Part shown: positions 38,796 through 46,483 of the stretch, piece by piece | Layout: every line of letters begins with the position of its first letter | How positions within the stretch are numbered: the stretch's first letter is position 1 | Source of the DNA: an uncultured Selenomonadales bacterium | GTDB lineage: Bacteria; Bacillota; Negativicutes; Selenomonadales; Selenomonadaceae | NCBI GenBank assembly: GCA_946183785.1 | Contig: CAMHCS010000001.1 | Span: 62,001-126,000 of the forward strand | Direction of reading: 5' to 3' | Length of the DNA: 64,000 bases | The notes under the pieces: model-generated | The model's database searches: none | What the model saw: the letters and a program-made list of their open reading frames with translations, nothing else | Told to the model about the DNA's origin: nothing | Made by a program: the position numbers and the translations under genes

Positions 38796-39532
38796 AAAAT
38801 CGTTTTGCCGCCTCGTGCCTCGGCGCGGCCTTCCTGTTTCTCATCTGGCTCGCGTTGGCTGAGCTCGTCCAGCTGCCTGTCATTCCCTCGCCGCTTCGCG
38901 TCGCGGCGAACATCGGGGAGATTTTCCTCGACGGGATCGCCGTTCATTGCGTGTACAGCCTGGGGCGCATAATGGCGGGGCTGTTGCTTGCTGTCGCCGT
39001 CGGGCTGCCCCTCGGCGTGCTGATGGGCTGGTCGCGGCCTGCAGACAGACTGCTGGCGCCTCTTGTCTATCTGACATATCCGACGCCGAAAATCGCGCTG
39101 CTGCCTGTCGTCATGCTGCTTTTCGGCCTCGGCGACATCTCGAAGACCGTCATGCTGTTCCTGATCCTCGTCTTTCAGATCGTCATCGCGGTGCGCGACG
39201 GCATCCGCGCCGTGCCCGAGGAGGTCTTCTACCCGCTGGCGTCGCTGGGCGCGCCGTTCCGAGTGATTCTTCGGGAAGTGCTGCTGCCCGCGTCGCTGCC
39301 GAAATTCATGACCGCGATCCGCGTGGCGATGGCGACGGCAATCTCCGTGCTGTTCTTCACCGAGACCTTCGGAACGCAGTACGGCATGGGCTACTTCATC
39401 ATGGACGCGTGGCTCCGCGTCAATTATCTAGAAATGTACTCCGGCATCGTCGTATTGAGCGGCATGGGGCTCGTCCTGTTCGTCGCCCTCGACCTCGCCG
39501 AGCGTCATTTCTGTCGCTGGCAGTACAATTGA
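38792..39532 (+). CDS. ABC importer permease (SsuC-like)
   Basis: A 246-residue BPD-type permease with about six membrane helices. The EAA-loop region for ATPase docking reads PLASLGAPFRVILREVLLPA. The C-terminal half (AISVLFFTETFGTQYGMGY) is typical of SsuC/TauC. ATG 38792 overlaps the ATPase stop by four bases. A strong terminator follows. Confidence 0.92.
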   Translation: MKNRFAASCLGAAFLFLIWLALAELVQLPVIPSPLRVAANIGEIFLDGIAVHCVYSLGRIMAGLLLAVAVGLPLGVLMGWSRPADRLLAPLVYLTYPTPKIALLPVVMLLFGLGDISKTVMLFLILVFQIVIAVRDGIRAVPEEVFYPLASLGAPFRVILREVLLPASLPKFMTAIRVAMATAISVLFFTETFGTQYGMGYFIMDAWLRVNYLEMYSGIVVLSGMGLVLFVALDLAERHFCRWQYN

Positions 39533-39538
39533 TTGTGT

Positions 39539-39589
39539 AAAAAAATCTCTTCACGCGCGGGCATGAGCCGCGCATGAAGAGATTTTTTT
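39539..39589 (+). terminator. Terminator after the ABC importer
   Basis: AAAAAAATCTCTTCA and CGCGCGG on the left pair with CCGCGCA and TGAAGAGATTTTTTT on the right. The long A/T arms make it able to act on both strands. Confidence 0.9.
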
Positions 39590-39612
39590 GACAGCCGCCT
39601 AGGCGAAAGGAA

Positions 39613-39648
39613 CCCCCATAAGTCAGATCCTTGGTCGACTTATGGGGG
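39613..39648. other. 12-bp perfect dyad without T-run
   Basis: CCCCCATAAGTC (39613-39624) pairs perfectly with GACTTATGGGGG (39637-39648) around a 12-base loop. It lies 16 bases past the stop of the minus-strand FliD-like gene. No T-run follows on either strand, so it may be an RNA-stability hairpin rather than a terminator. Confidence 0.5.
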
Positions 39649-39663
39649 AGAAGTACAAGATCG

Positions 39664-40461
39664 TCAGGAATACATATTCAGCATCGAGCCCCGGGATTTG
39701 AAATCATTTTGCGCGGCGGCCGCCTTCGGGGAATACATCTCCTTTGCGGTGTCTTCGGCACGGCCGAGCGCGGAGGAGACGGACGGGAACAGGCGGTCTT
39801 TGTTGTGCTCCGCCAGCTTGATGCCCTTCTTTGCGCGGCCCGCAAGGCCGTCTTTTCCGAGCGCGTATTCCACGCTTTCCGGGCGGCTCTTCAGCGAGGC
39901 TTCCAGTCGCGCCGCGTTTACGTGCAGCCTTCCGTTCGAGTCGGCGGTCACTCCAATGGCCGAAAATGTACCGACAGAGCGGGACGCATCGTTCAAGACC
40001 GACGAGAGAGAAGCAGTGTGCCCGGAAACGTCTTTGTTTTCCTTCAGGAACTCGGTGAGCTCGTTGTACCTGTCGGCGAAATTTTCCACCGTACCGACAG
40101 ATTCGCGCAGGGACTGCGTTTCCTGCTTTGGTTCCGAGGCGGCCTGCGCGGCTTTTTCCTCCTGCGCCTGATGCTGCATTTCAGCGCGCTGCTTCGCCTC
40201 CATAGAGGTCGCGGCTTCCTTTGCCTCGCGCAGCATGGTCCGCAGCTCGGTCTCAAAGCGGTTTTTCGAGTCGATGTATTCGGTCAGGAAATCGCTGAGT
40301 CCATTTACCGGCTTGAGCATCGGCGTCAATGAACCGGAATCGTCGTTTGCCCCGGCCAGCCCTCCGACAGCGCGGGACGTCTGGCTGGGCGCCGTGACGC
40401 CGTGAAGGGCGAGGGAGGTCATTTTGTTATCGGTGCCGGTCATGGCATTGACCGTCAACAT
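39664..40461 (-). CDS. Protein with FliD-like C-terminal region
   Basis: A 265-residue soluble protein with no signal peptide. Its N-terminal third is Ser/Thr/Gly-rich. A coiled coil (about 65-110) is rich in Glu, Ala and Gln. The C-terminal part, VENFADRYNELTEFLKEN through SAIGVTADSNGRLHVNAARLEASL, resembles the end of the flagellar cap protein FliD, where IGI..D..G.L..D...L is typical. The flagellin-cap head domains are absent, and no flagellar gene is in the window. AGGAGGAG precedes the ATG. It could be a flagellar remnant or a distinct extracellular/filament protein; I favour a distinct family. Confidence 0.6.
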   Translation of the reverse strand: MLTVNAMTGTDNKMTSLALHGVTAPSQTSRAVGGLAGANDDSGSLTPMLKPVNGLSDFLTEYIDSKNRFETELRTMLREAKEAATSMEAKQRAEMQHQAQEEKAAQAASEPKQETQSLRESVGTVENFADRYNELTEFLKENKDVSGHTASLSSVLNDASRSVGTFSAIGVTADSNGRLHVNAARLEASLKSRPESVEYALGKDGLAGRAKKGIKLAEHNKDRLFPSVSSALGRAEDTAKEMYSPKAAAAQNDFKSRGSMLNMYS

Positions 40462-40560
40462 TGCAGACTCCTCCTTTCATAAAACACTTTTGCTTACTAC
40501 CATTATATCAAATTTTCGGAAAATGAAAAGGGGTTTTCTGAAAAAACTGCAATCAAAAAT

Positions 40561-40601
40561 AAAAATCTCCGTTGTCTCCAAAAAGAAGCAACGGAGATTT
40601 T
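40561..40601 (-). terminator. Terminator of the CorC-like gene
   Basis: AAAATCTCCGTTG on the minus strand (40601-40589) pairs with CAACGGAGATTTT (ending 40561), with T residues following. It starts at the base next to the gene's TAG stop. Confidence 0.88.
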
Positions 40602-41906
40602 CTAAGCGGCAGGTTTTTTCCCTTGTATGACCATCAGTTTCGCGATGCGGGCGCGGTCGAGGCGCAGGATCTCAAAGGTGAATTCGTTCCAGACGCATTT
40701 TTCTCCGACTTTCGGGATATAGCCGAAGTAGGAGGTCAGGAAGCCGCCCATCGTCTGGTAGTGGTCCTTGATTTCGTTCGGCAGCTCTTCAATGTCGAAT
40801 TTCTCCTTGAAGTCGTCGATACTGCAAAGGCCGTCGATGTACCAGGAGTTTTCTGAGCGCGGCGTGATCTGCGGGTTTTCAGGCTCGTCCTGCCGCTCGA
40901 TGTCGCCGATGATTTCCTCCGCGATGTCGCCGAGGGTGATGAAGCCAATGACGCCGCCGTATTCGTCGAGGACGACGGCCTCGTGGACGCTGCTCTCGCG
41001 GAATTTTTCCAGCACGCGGAAGGTCTCCATCGCGCGGGGGATGAACATCGGCTTTTTGATGAACGAGGCGAGGTCGATTTTTTTTCCGTCAATAGAGGCG
41101 TTCAACAGGTCCTTCGCGTAGATGACGCCGAGGAAGTTGTCGAGACTGCCGTCGCCGACGGGAAAGACTGTGTCCGCGCTTTTCCTGATCAACCGGAGAT
41201 TGTATTCCGCAGGATCTTCGATATCGAGCCAGTTCATTTGCAGGCGCGGCGTCATCAGCGAATAGGCTGTCTGGTCGCTCATGTGGAAAATGCGGTCGAC
41301 CATGTCCTGCTCGGTTTTCTCGAAAATGCCGTCCTCCGTGCCCTGCTCGATCAGATCCTTGACCTCGTCCTCCGTGACGGCGTCGTCGATCTGGGGATTG
41401 ACGCCGATGAGCAGCATGACCGCGTTGGCGGAGGAGGAGAGGAAGCCGACGAAAGGCCGCGCCAGCGTTTCCATGACGGAAAGCGCGCGGACGTTGCCCA
41501 GGAGGACGGTCTCCGGATCCTGCAGCGCGATCTTCTTCGGCAGGAACTCGCCGAACAGCAGACTGATATATGTGATCAGAAGAATGCTGACAGAGAGGGA
41601 GAAAGCTTCCGGGTGCGGCAGCGACGGAAAGGCGCCCGCGACGAGCGGAGCGGCCAATGTGCCCGCGGCGGCTCCCAGCAGGATGCTTGTAAACGCAATA
41701 CCGATCTGCGAGGCGGCGATCAGCGTTTCGGGCGCGTCCAGCATATGGAGGATCTTTTGCGCCCTGCCGTCGCCACCTTCGGCATAATGCTCGAGACGGC
41801 TCTTCCGGCTTTCAGCGAGAGCTGTTTCGATCCGTGTAAAAAAAGCGCTCAAAACAACGCAGCCTATCATGAATACGCATAAAAGACCTATTTCGGTACT
41901 GTCCAC
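40602..41906 (-). CDS. CorC/HlyC-type CNNM membrane protein with CBS domains
   Basis: 434 residues. An N-terminal CNNM domain of about four membrane segments (residues 1-190) contains TALAESRKSRLEHYAEGGDGRA and LIAASQIGIAFTSILLGA. A CBS pair follows (about 205-335; MTPRLQMNWLDIED, VYAKDLLNASID region), then a C-terminal CorC/HlyC domain (about 345-430; WYIDGLCSIDDFKEKF). The family is linked to Mg2+ or other divalent cation efflux. The start is a GTG with GGAGGG 11 bases upstream. Confidence 0.92.
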   Translation of the reverse strand: MDSTEIGLLCVFMIGCVVLSAFFTRIETALAESRKSRLEHYAEGGDGRAQKILHMLDAPETLIAASQIGIAFTSILLGAAAGTLAAPLVAGAFPSLPHPEAFSLSVSILLITYISLLFGEFLPKKIALQDPETVLLGNVRALSVMETLARPFVGFLSSSANAVMLLIGVNPQIDDAVTEDEVKDLIEQGTEDGIFEKTEQDMVDRIFHMSDQTAYSLMTPRLQMNWLDIEDPAEYNLRLIRKSADTVFPVGDGSLDNFLGVIYAKDLLNASIDGKKIDLASFIKKPMFIPRAMETFRVLEKFRESSVHEAVVLDEYGGVIGFITLGDIAEEIIGDIERQDEPENPQITPRSENSWYIDGLCSIDDFKEKFDIEELPNEIKDHYQTMGGFLTSYFGYIPKVGEKCVWNEFTFEILRLDRARIAKLMVIQGKKPAA

Positions 41907-41941
41907 TTTGTAAAATTCCCTCCAAGAAATATTATTTTATA

Positions 41942-41969
41942 ATTATATCATATTCCGATACAGCGGCAA
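41942..41969 (-). promoter_or_regulatory. Promoter of the CorC-like gene
   Basis: On the minus strand TTGCCG (41969-41964) and a perfect TATAAT (41947-41942) are 16 bases apart, about 36 bases before the GTG start. Confidence 0.65.
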
Positions 41970-42013
41970 AATTTTCTGTTCGTTTATGACAAACGGCTGT
42001 ATTTCAGGTATAA

Positions 42014-42181
42014 TTAAGGAAGCACTGAATAAGTCCCGCCGCGCCCCTGACGGGTCTTTTTCCGTCATGCTGCGTCAAAGTGCTCTCGACGTAGCTCTGC
42101 TACGACTTCGAGCACTTTTCCTTGCCTGACGAAAAAATCCCTCGACAGGGCCACGACTTGACTTAATCAGTGCTTCCTTAA
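42014..42181. repeat. 168-bp palindromic element, copy 5
   Basis: Intact TTAAGG...CCTTAA ends and an interior that looks identical to copies 1 and 2. It lies between the divergent corC-like and tauE-like genes, 33 bases before the tauE-like start, so it separates that gene from any upstream promoter. Confidence 0.97.
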
Positions 42182-42213
42182 AAATACCGATTTTGTATGA
42201 CGGGAGATAGGGT

Positions 42214-42978
42214 ATGGATTTTTTGGATTGGACGACGTTTCTGATCGTCTGTCCGCTGGTGGGCCTGGCGGGGTTCGTGGACGCGATCGGCGGCGGCGGC
42301 GGATTGATTTCGCTGCCCGCGTATGTGATCGCGGGGATTCCGATGCATCAGGCGATTGCGACGAATAAGCTGTCCTCGGCTTGCGGGACGACGCTGGCCG
42401 TGCTCCGCTTCTGGCGAAACGGCTTGATCAACATGAAGCTGGCGGGGCCGTCGGTGGCGGCGGCGATCGTCGGCTCCGCGCTCGGCGCGCGGATCTCGCT
42501 TTTGCTCGACGCGGCGGTGATGGAGCGCGGGCTTTATGTGGTGCTTCCGGTGACGGCGTTCATCGTGATGAACAAGTCGCTGTTCGGCGCCCATGAGGGC
42601 GAGCGCATCGTCCTTAACCGCCGTACTTATATTACGGCATGTGTTGCGGCTTTTGTCATCGGTATGTATGACGGCGCGTATGGCCCGGGGACGGGGACGT
42701 TCCTTATCATCGCGCTCACGGTGTTTGCGAAGATGGGCGTAGCGCCTGCGAACGCGCAGTCAAAGGTCATCAATCTGGCGACGAATGTTGCGTCGCTGGC
42801 GGTGTTCCTGCTGAGCGGGAACGTGCTGGTGACGCTTGGTCTTGCGGCGGCGGCCTGCAATATGATCGGCGGCTATCTTGGCGCGGGCCTCGTGATGCAG
42901 AAAGGCGCGAAGATCGTGAAGCCGATCATCTTGGCGGTGCTCGCGCTTCTTGCATTAAAATTGGCGGGCACATACTAA
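42214..42978 (+). CDS. TauE/SafE-family membrane exporter
   Basis: A 254-residue membrane protein with about seven to eight hydrophobic segments. The family signature AGFVDAIGGGGGLISLPAYVIAGI is split here as GFVDAIGGGGGLISLP and the repeat FVIGMYDGAYGPGTGTFLI. Members export sulfite, sulfoacetate or related anions. The SsuABC-like importer 3 kb upstream handles a chemically related class, but the genes are not in one operon. The start follows CGGGAGATAGGGT. Confidence 0.88.
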   Translation: MDFLDWTTFLIVCPLVGLAGFVDAIGGGGGLISLPAYVIAGIPMHQAIATNKLSSACGTTLAVLRFWRNGLINMKLAGPSVAAAIVGSALGARISLLLDAAVMERGLYVVLPVTAFIVMNKSLFGAHEGERIVLNRRTYITACVAAFVIGMYDGAYGPGTGTFLIIALTVFAKMGVAPANAQSKVINLATNVASLAVFLLSGNVLVTLGLAAAACNMIGGYLGAGLVMQKGAKIVKPIILAVLALLALKLAGTY

Positions 42979-42984
42979 TTTTTA

Positions 42985-43013
42985 TTGAAAAAAAATTTGC
43001 GGTGTGGTATCAT
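42985..43013 (+). promoter_or_regulatory. Promoter of the ileS T-box transcript
   Basis: TTGAAA (42985-42990) and TATCAT (43008-43013) are 17 bases apart, about 25 bases before the start of the T-box structure. Confidence 0.65.
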
Positions 43014-43035
43014 ACAGCCGTTATATTGAAATTTG

Positions 43036-43274
43036 CGATGAGCGAGACAGTAAACGCGTGAGGAAAGGCAAAGAGAGCCGCGGTTGGTGAAAAGCGGTCC
43101 GAGTAGACGCGCGCGGAAGATCACTCGCGAGCAGCGGGCTGAAATTTTAGTAAGCCTTGCCGGAGTCCCCCGTTACAAGGATAGCATATCGTTTCAGATA
43201 GCTGTATGCGAAATAGGTGGTTATCAGTGGAGTGCATTTAAGTCTTCATCCTGTTTTGGGTGAAGGCTTTTTTA
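43036..43274 (+). promoter_or_regulatory. T-box riboswitch controlling ileS
   Basis: Stem I runs from GCGATGAGCGAG (43036-) to CTCGCGAGC (about 43124-43132), with AGAGAG/GGTGA-type internal loops. The specifier loop reads GAAGATCACTC, placing the Ile codon ATC at 43120-43122. The T-box stretch AAATAGGTGGTTATC is at 43211-43225. The terminator AGTCTTCATCC/GGGTGAAGGCT (43241-43268) ends in six T residues. Uncharged tRNA-Ile should stabilise the antiterminator and switch on ileS. Confidence 0.9.
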
Positions 43275-43296
43275 TTTCAATTAGGAGGGAAACTCA

Positions 43297-46200
43297 GTGC
43301 TGTATCAAAAGGTAGACACGAATCTGAACTTTGTCGAGCGCGAGAAGGAGGTGCTCGATTTCTGGAAGGCGAACGGTATCGCGCAGAAGGCTGTGGACCA
43401 GCGCGAGGGCTGCGATACCTTCACGTTTTATGACGGGCCGCCTACGGCCAACGGCAAGCCGCATATCGGGCACGTTTTGACCCGCGTCATCAAGGACATG
43501 CTGCCGCGCTATCAGTCCATGAAGGGAAAGCACGTCCTCAGGAAAGCCGGCTGGGACACCCACGGCCTGCCGGTGGAGCTGGAGGTCGAAAAGGCCCTCG
43601 GCATCAACGGCAAGGAGCAGATCGAGAGCTACGGCATTGAGCCGTTCATCAAGAAGTGCCGCGAGTCGGTCTGGCAGTACAAGAGCATGTGGGAGGAGTT
43701 CTCCGACGTGGTCGGCTTCTGGGCGGACATGGAGCACCCGTACATCACCTATGAGAACGACTATATCGAGTCCGTCTGGTGGGCGCTGACGGAAATCTGG
43801 AAGAAGGGGCTGCTCTATAAGGGGCACAAGGTCGTCCCGTACTGCCCGCGCTGCGGCACGCCGCTTTCCTCTCACGAGGTGGCGCAGGGCTACAAGGACG
43901 TCAAGGAGCGCTCGGCCATCGTCAAGTTCAGGGTCAAAGACGAGGACGCTTACTTCCTCGCGTGGACGACGACGCCCTGGACGCTGCCGTCGAATCTCGC
44001 GCTCTGCGTGAATCCCGACGTCGACTATGTAAAGATCCGCGTAGGCGAGACGGTTTATTATATGGCGGAGGCCCTTGTCGAGAGCGTGTTCGCGGACAGC
44101 GAGGAGCCGCGCGAGGTCTTGGGGCGCATGAAGGGCAAGGAGCTGGAGTACCGCGAGTACGAGCCGCTCTATCCCTTCGCCGTCGGCAAGATCGACAAGA
44201 AAGCGTTTATCGTGACCTGCGACGGCTATGTGACCACCGAGGACGGCACGGGTATCGTCCACATGGCGCCGGCCTTCGGTGAAGACGACGGCCGTGTTTG
44301 CGCGAAGTACGACCTGGCCTTCGTGCAGTTCGTCGACGCCCACGGCAACATGACCGAGGACACGGATTGGCCCGGCGTCTTCGTCAAGGACGCCGACCCG
44401 CTGATCCTGAAGGACCTGAAGATCTCCGGCAAGCTCCTGAAGGCGCCGGTGTTCGAGCACAGCTATCCGCACTGCTGGCGCTGCGACACGCCGCTGCTCT
44501 ACTACGCACGGGAGTCGTGGTTCATCCGCATGACGGCGGTGCGTGACGAGCTGATCGCGAACAACGACACCGTGAACTGGATTCCGCCGACCATCGGCAA
44601 GGGCCGCTTCGGCGACTGGCTCGAGCATGTGCAGGATTGGGGCATCAGCCGCAACCGTTACTGGGGCACGCCGCTCAATATCTGGGAGTGCAAATGCGGC
44701 TGCCAGCATTCCGTCGGCTCCATCGAGGAGCTGAAATCCCTTTCCGACAACTGCCCCGACGACATCGAGCTGCACCGTCCGTATATCGACAATGTGACCA
44801 TCAAGTGCGAGAAGTGCGGCGGCGAGATGCACCGCGTGCCGGAAGTCATCGATTGCTGGTTCGACTCCGGTGCGATGCCCTTCGCCCAGTGGCATTACCC
44901 GTTCGAGAACAAGGAAATCTTCGACAATCGCTTCCCGGCGGACTTCATTTCCGAGGCCGTGGACCAGACGCGGGGCTGGTTCTATTCGCTGATCGCCATT
45001 TCCACGCTGCTGTTCAAGCAGTCCTCGTACAGGAACGTCATCGTGCTCGGCCATGTGCAGGACAAGGACGGGCAGAAGATGTCGAAGTCCAAGGGCAACG
45101 CCGTCGACCCGATGGACGCGTTGCGCCGCCACGGGGCCGACGCAATCCGCTGGTATTTCTATGAGAACAGTGCGCCCTGGCTGCCGAACCGTTATCATGA
45201 CGCGGCGGTACAGGAAGGCCAGCGCAAATTCATGGGTACACTCTGGAACACTTACGCGTTCTATGTGCTGTACGCGAACATTGACGACTTCGACCCGACG
45301 AAGCACACGCTGGACAAGTCGTCCCTCGGCGTCATGGACAAATGGATCCTGTCCCGGCTCAATACGATGGTCAAGGAAGTGGACGGCCATCTTTCTGCTT
45401 ATCGCGTCACGGAGACGGCGAAAGTACTGCAGGAATTCGTCGAGGAGCTTTCCAACTGGTATGTGCGCCGCAGCCGCGAGCGGTTCTGGGCGAAGGGCAT
45501 GGAGCAAGACAAGGTCAACGCCTACATGACGCTCTATACCGCGCTGACGACGCTCGTCAAGGCCGCCGCGCCGATGGTGCCGTTCATCACCGAGAGCATT
45601 TACCGCAACCTCGTCTGCTCGGTGGACAAATCCGCGCCGGAGAGCGTCCATCTCTGCGACTTCCCGCAGGCTGACGAATCGTTTATCGACGAAGCGCTGG
45701 AGAAAGACATGGAACTGGTGCTCGAGATCGTCGTGCTGGGCCGCGCCGCCCGCAACGAGGCGAATATCAAGAACCGCCAGCCGGTGGCCAATCTCTTCGT
45801 CAAGGCGGAGCGCACGCTGTCGCCGTATTTCGTCGAGGTCATCGAGAGCGAGCTGAACGTCAAGGCTGTCACCTTCAAGGATGACATGGAGGCGTATCTC
45901 TCGTACAGCTTCAAGCCGCAGTTCAAGGTGCTGGGGCCGAAGGCCGGAAAGCGCATGAGCGCCATCAAGAACGCGCTGGCGCAAGTGAACGGTCACGCGG
46001 CGAAAGCGGAGCTCGATTCGACGGGCAAGCTGCACCTCGACCTGGCCGACGGCGGTATCGACCTTCTGCCGGAGGACGTGGAGGTCACGATGGCGCAGAC
46101 CGAGGGCTATCTCTGCCAGCGATACGGCGGCGTGACGGTCGCCCTGGAGACGACGCTGACGCCGGAGCTGATCGAGGAGGGCTTCGTCCGCGAGATCATC

Positions 46201-46419
46201 AGCAAGGTGCAGGTCATGCGCCGCGAAAACGGATTCGAAGTCACCGATCATATCACAGTGGGGCTGTCCGGCAACGACAAGCTGGCGGACATCGTCAAGA
46301 AGAACGAGGAAACGCTGAAAAAGGTCACGCTGGCCGATTCCGTGGTCTACGGGACGACGGAAGGCTTCAGCAAGGAGTGGGACGTCAACGGCGAGAAAGT
46401 TACGATTACAGTAAAATAA
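43297..46419 (+). CDS. ileS: Isoleucyl-tRNA synthetase (long, type 2 form)
   Basis: 1040 residues; the GTG start follows TTAGGAGGGAAACTCA. The HIGH motif is GKPHIGHVLTR; the KMSKS motif is KMSKSKGNAVDP. WTTTPWTLPSNLAL belongs to the editing domain, and GWDTHGLPVELEVEK is typical. The segment ESVWWAL with LLYKGHKVVPYCPRCGTPLS and the length match the eukaryote-like IleS2 group rather than the shorter E. coli form with its C-terminal zinc finger. IleS2 enzymes are generally less sensitive to mupirocin; that is family knowledge and not shown here. Confidence 0.96.
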   Translation: MLYQKVDTNLNFVEREKEVLDFWKANGIAQKAVDQREGCDTFTFYDGPPTANGKPHIGHVLTRVIKDMLPRYQSMKGKHVLRKAGWDTHGLPVELEVEKALGINGKEQIESYGIEPFIKKCRESVWQYKSMWEEFSDVVGFWADMEHPYITYENDYIESVWWALTEIWKKGLLYKGHKVVPYCPRCGTPLSSHEVAQGYKDVKERSAIVKFRVKDEDAYFLAWTTTPWTLPSNLALCVNPDVDYVKIRVGETVYYMAEALVESVFADSEEPREVLGRMKGKELEYREYEPLYPFAVGKIDKKAFIVTCDGYVTTEDGTGIVHMAPAFGEDDGRVCAKYDLAFVQFVDAHGNMTEDTDWPGVFVKDADPLILKDLKISGKLLKAPVFEHSYPHCWRCDTPLLYYARESWFIRMTAVRDELIANNDTVNWIPPTIGKGRFGDWLEHVQDWGISRNRYWGTPLNIWECKCGCQHSVGSIEELKSLSDNCPDDIELHRPYIDNVTIKCEKCGGEMHRVPEVIDCWFDSGAMPFAQWHYPFENKEIFDNRFPADFISEAVDQTRGWFYSLIAISTLLFKQSSYRNVIVLGHVQDKDGQKMSKSKGNAVDPMDALRRHGADAIRWYFYENSAPWLPNRYHDAAVQEGQRKFMGTLWNTYAFYVLYANIDDFDPTKHTLDKSSLGVMDKWILSRLNTMVKEVDGHLSAYRVTETAKVLQEFVEELSNWYVRRSRERFWAKGMEQDKVNAYMTLYTALTTLVKAAAPMVPFITESIYRNLVCSVDKSAPESVHLCDFPQADESFIDEALEKDMELVLEIVVLGRAARNEANIKNRQPVANLFVKAERTLSPYFVEVIESELNVKAVTFKDDMEAYLSYSFKPQFKVLGPKAGKRMSAIKNALAQVNGHAAKAELDSTGKLHLDLADGGIDLLPEDVEVTMAQTEGYLCQRYGGVTVALETTLTPELIEEGFVREIISKVQVMRRENGFEVTDHITVGLSGNDKLADIVKKNEETLKKVTLADSVVYGTTEGFSKEWDVNGEKVTITVK

Positions 46420-46428
46420 CAAATATCA

Positions 46429-46467
46429 AAAACGCGCGGAGAGGAATCGTTTCCCTCCGCGCGTTTT
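46429..46467. terminator. Bidirectional terminator between ileS and EAL gene
   Basis: AAAACGCGCGGAGAGG on the left pairs with CCCTCCGCGCGTTTT on the right over a short loop, with A and T runs on the outer sides. It lies between convergent genes. Confidence 0.88.
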
Positions 46468-46483
46468 CGATTTTTGTTTTGTA

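Noticed and set aside
37096..42978. A single sulfonate uptake/sulfite export pathway formed by the ABC importer and the TauE-like exporter
   Set aside because: Two minus-strand genes and a palindromic element separate them, and neither substrate can be read from sequence. No sulfonate monooxygenase or lyase is present.
43294..46422. A 1042-codon open frame on the minus strand exactly opposite ileS
   Set aside because: It mirrors ileS almost base for base and contains only low-complexity Arg/His/Val/Leu sequence typical of antisense shadows.
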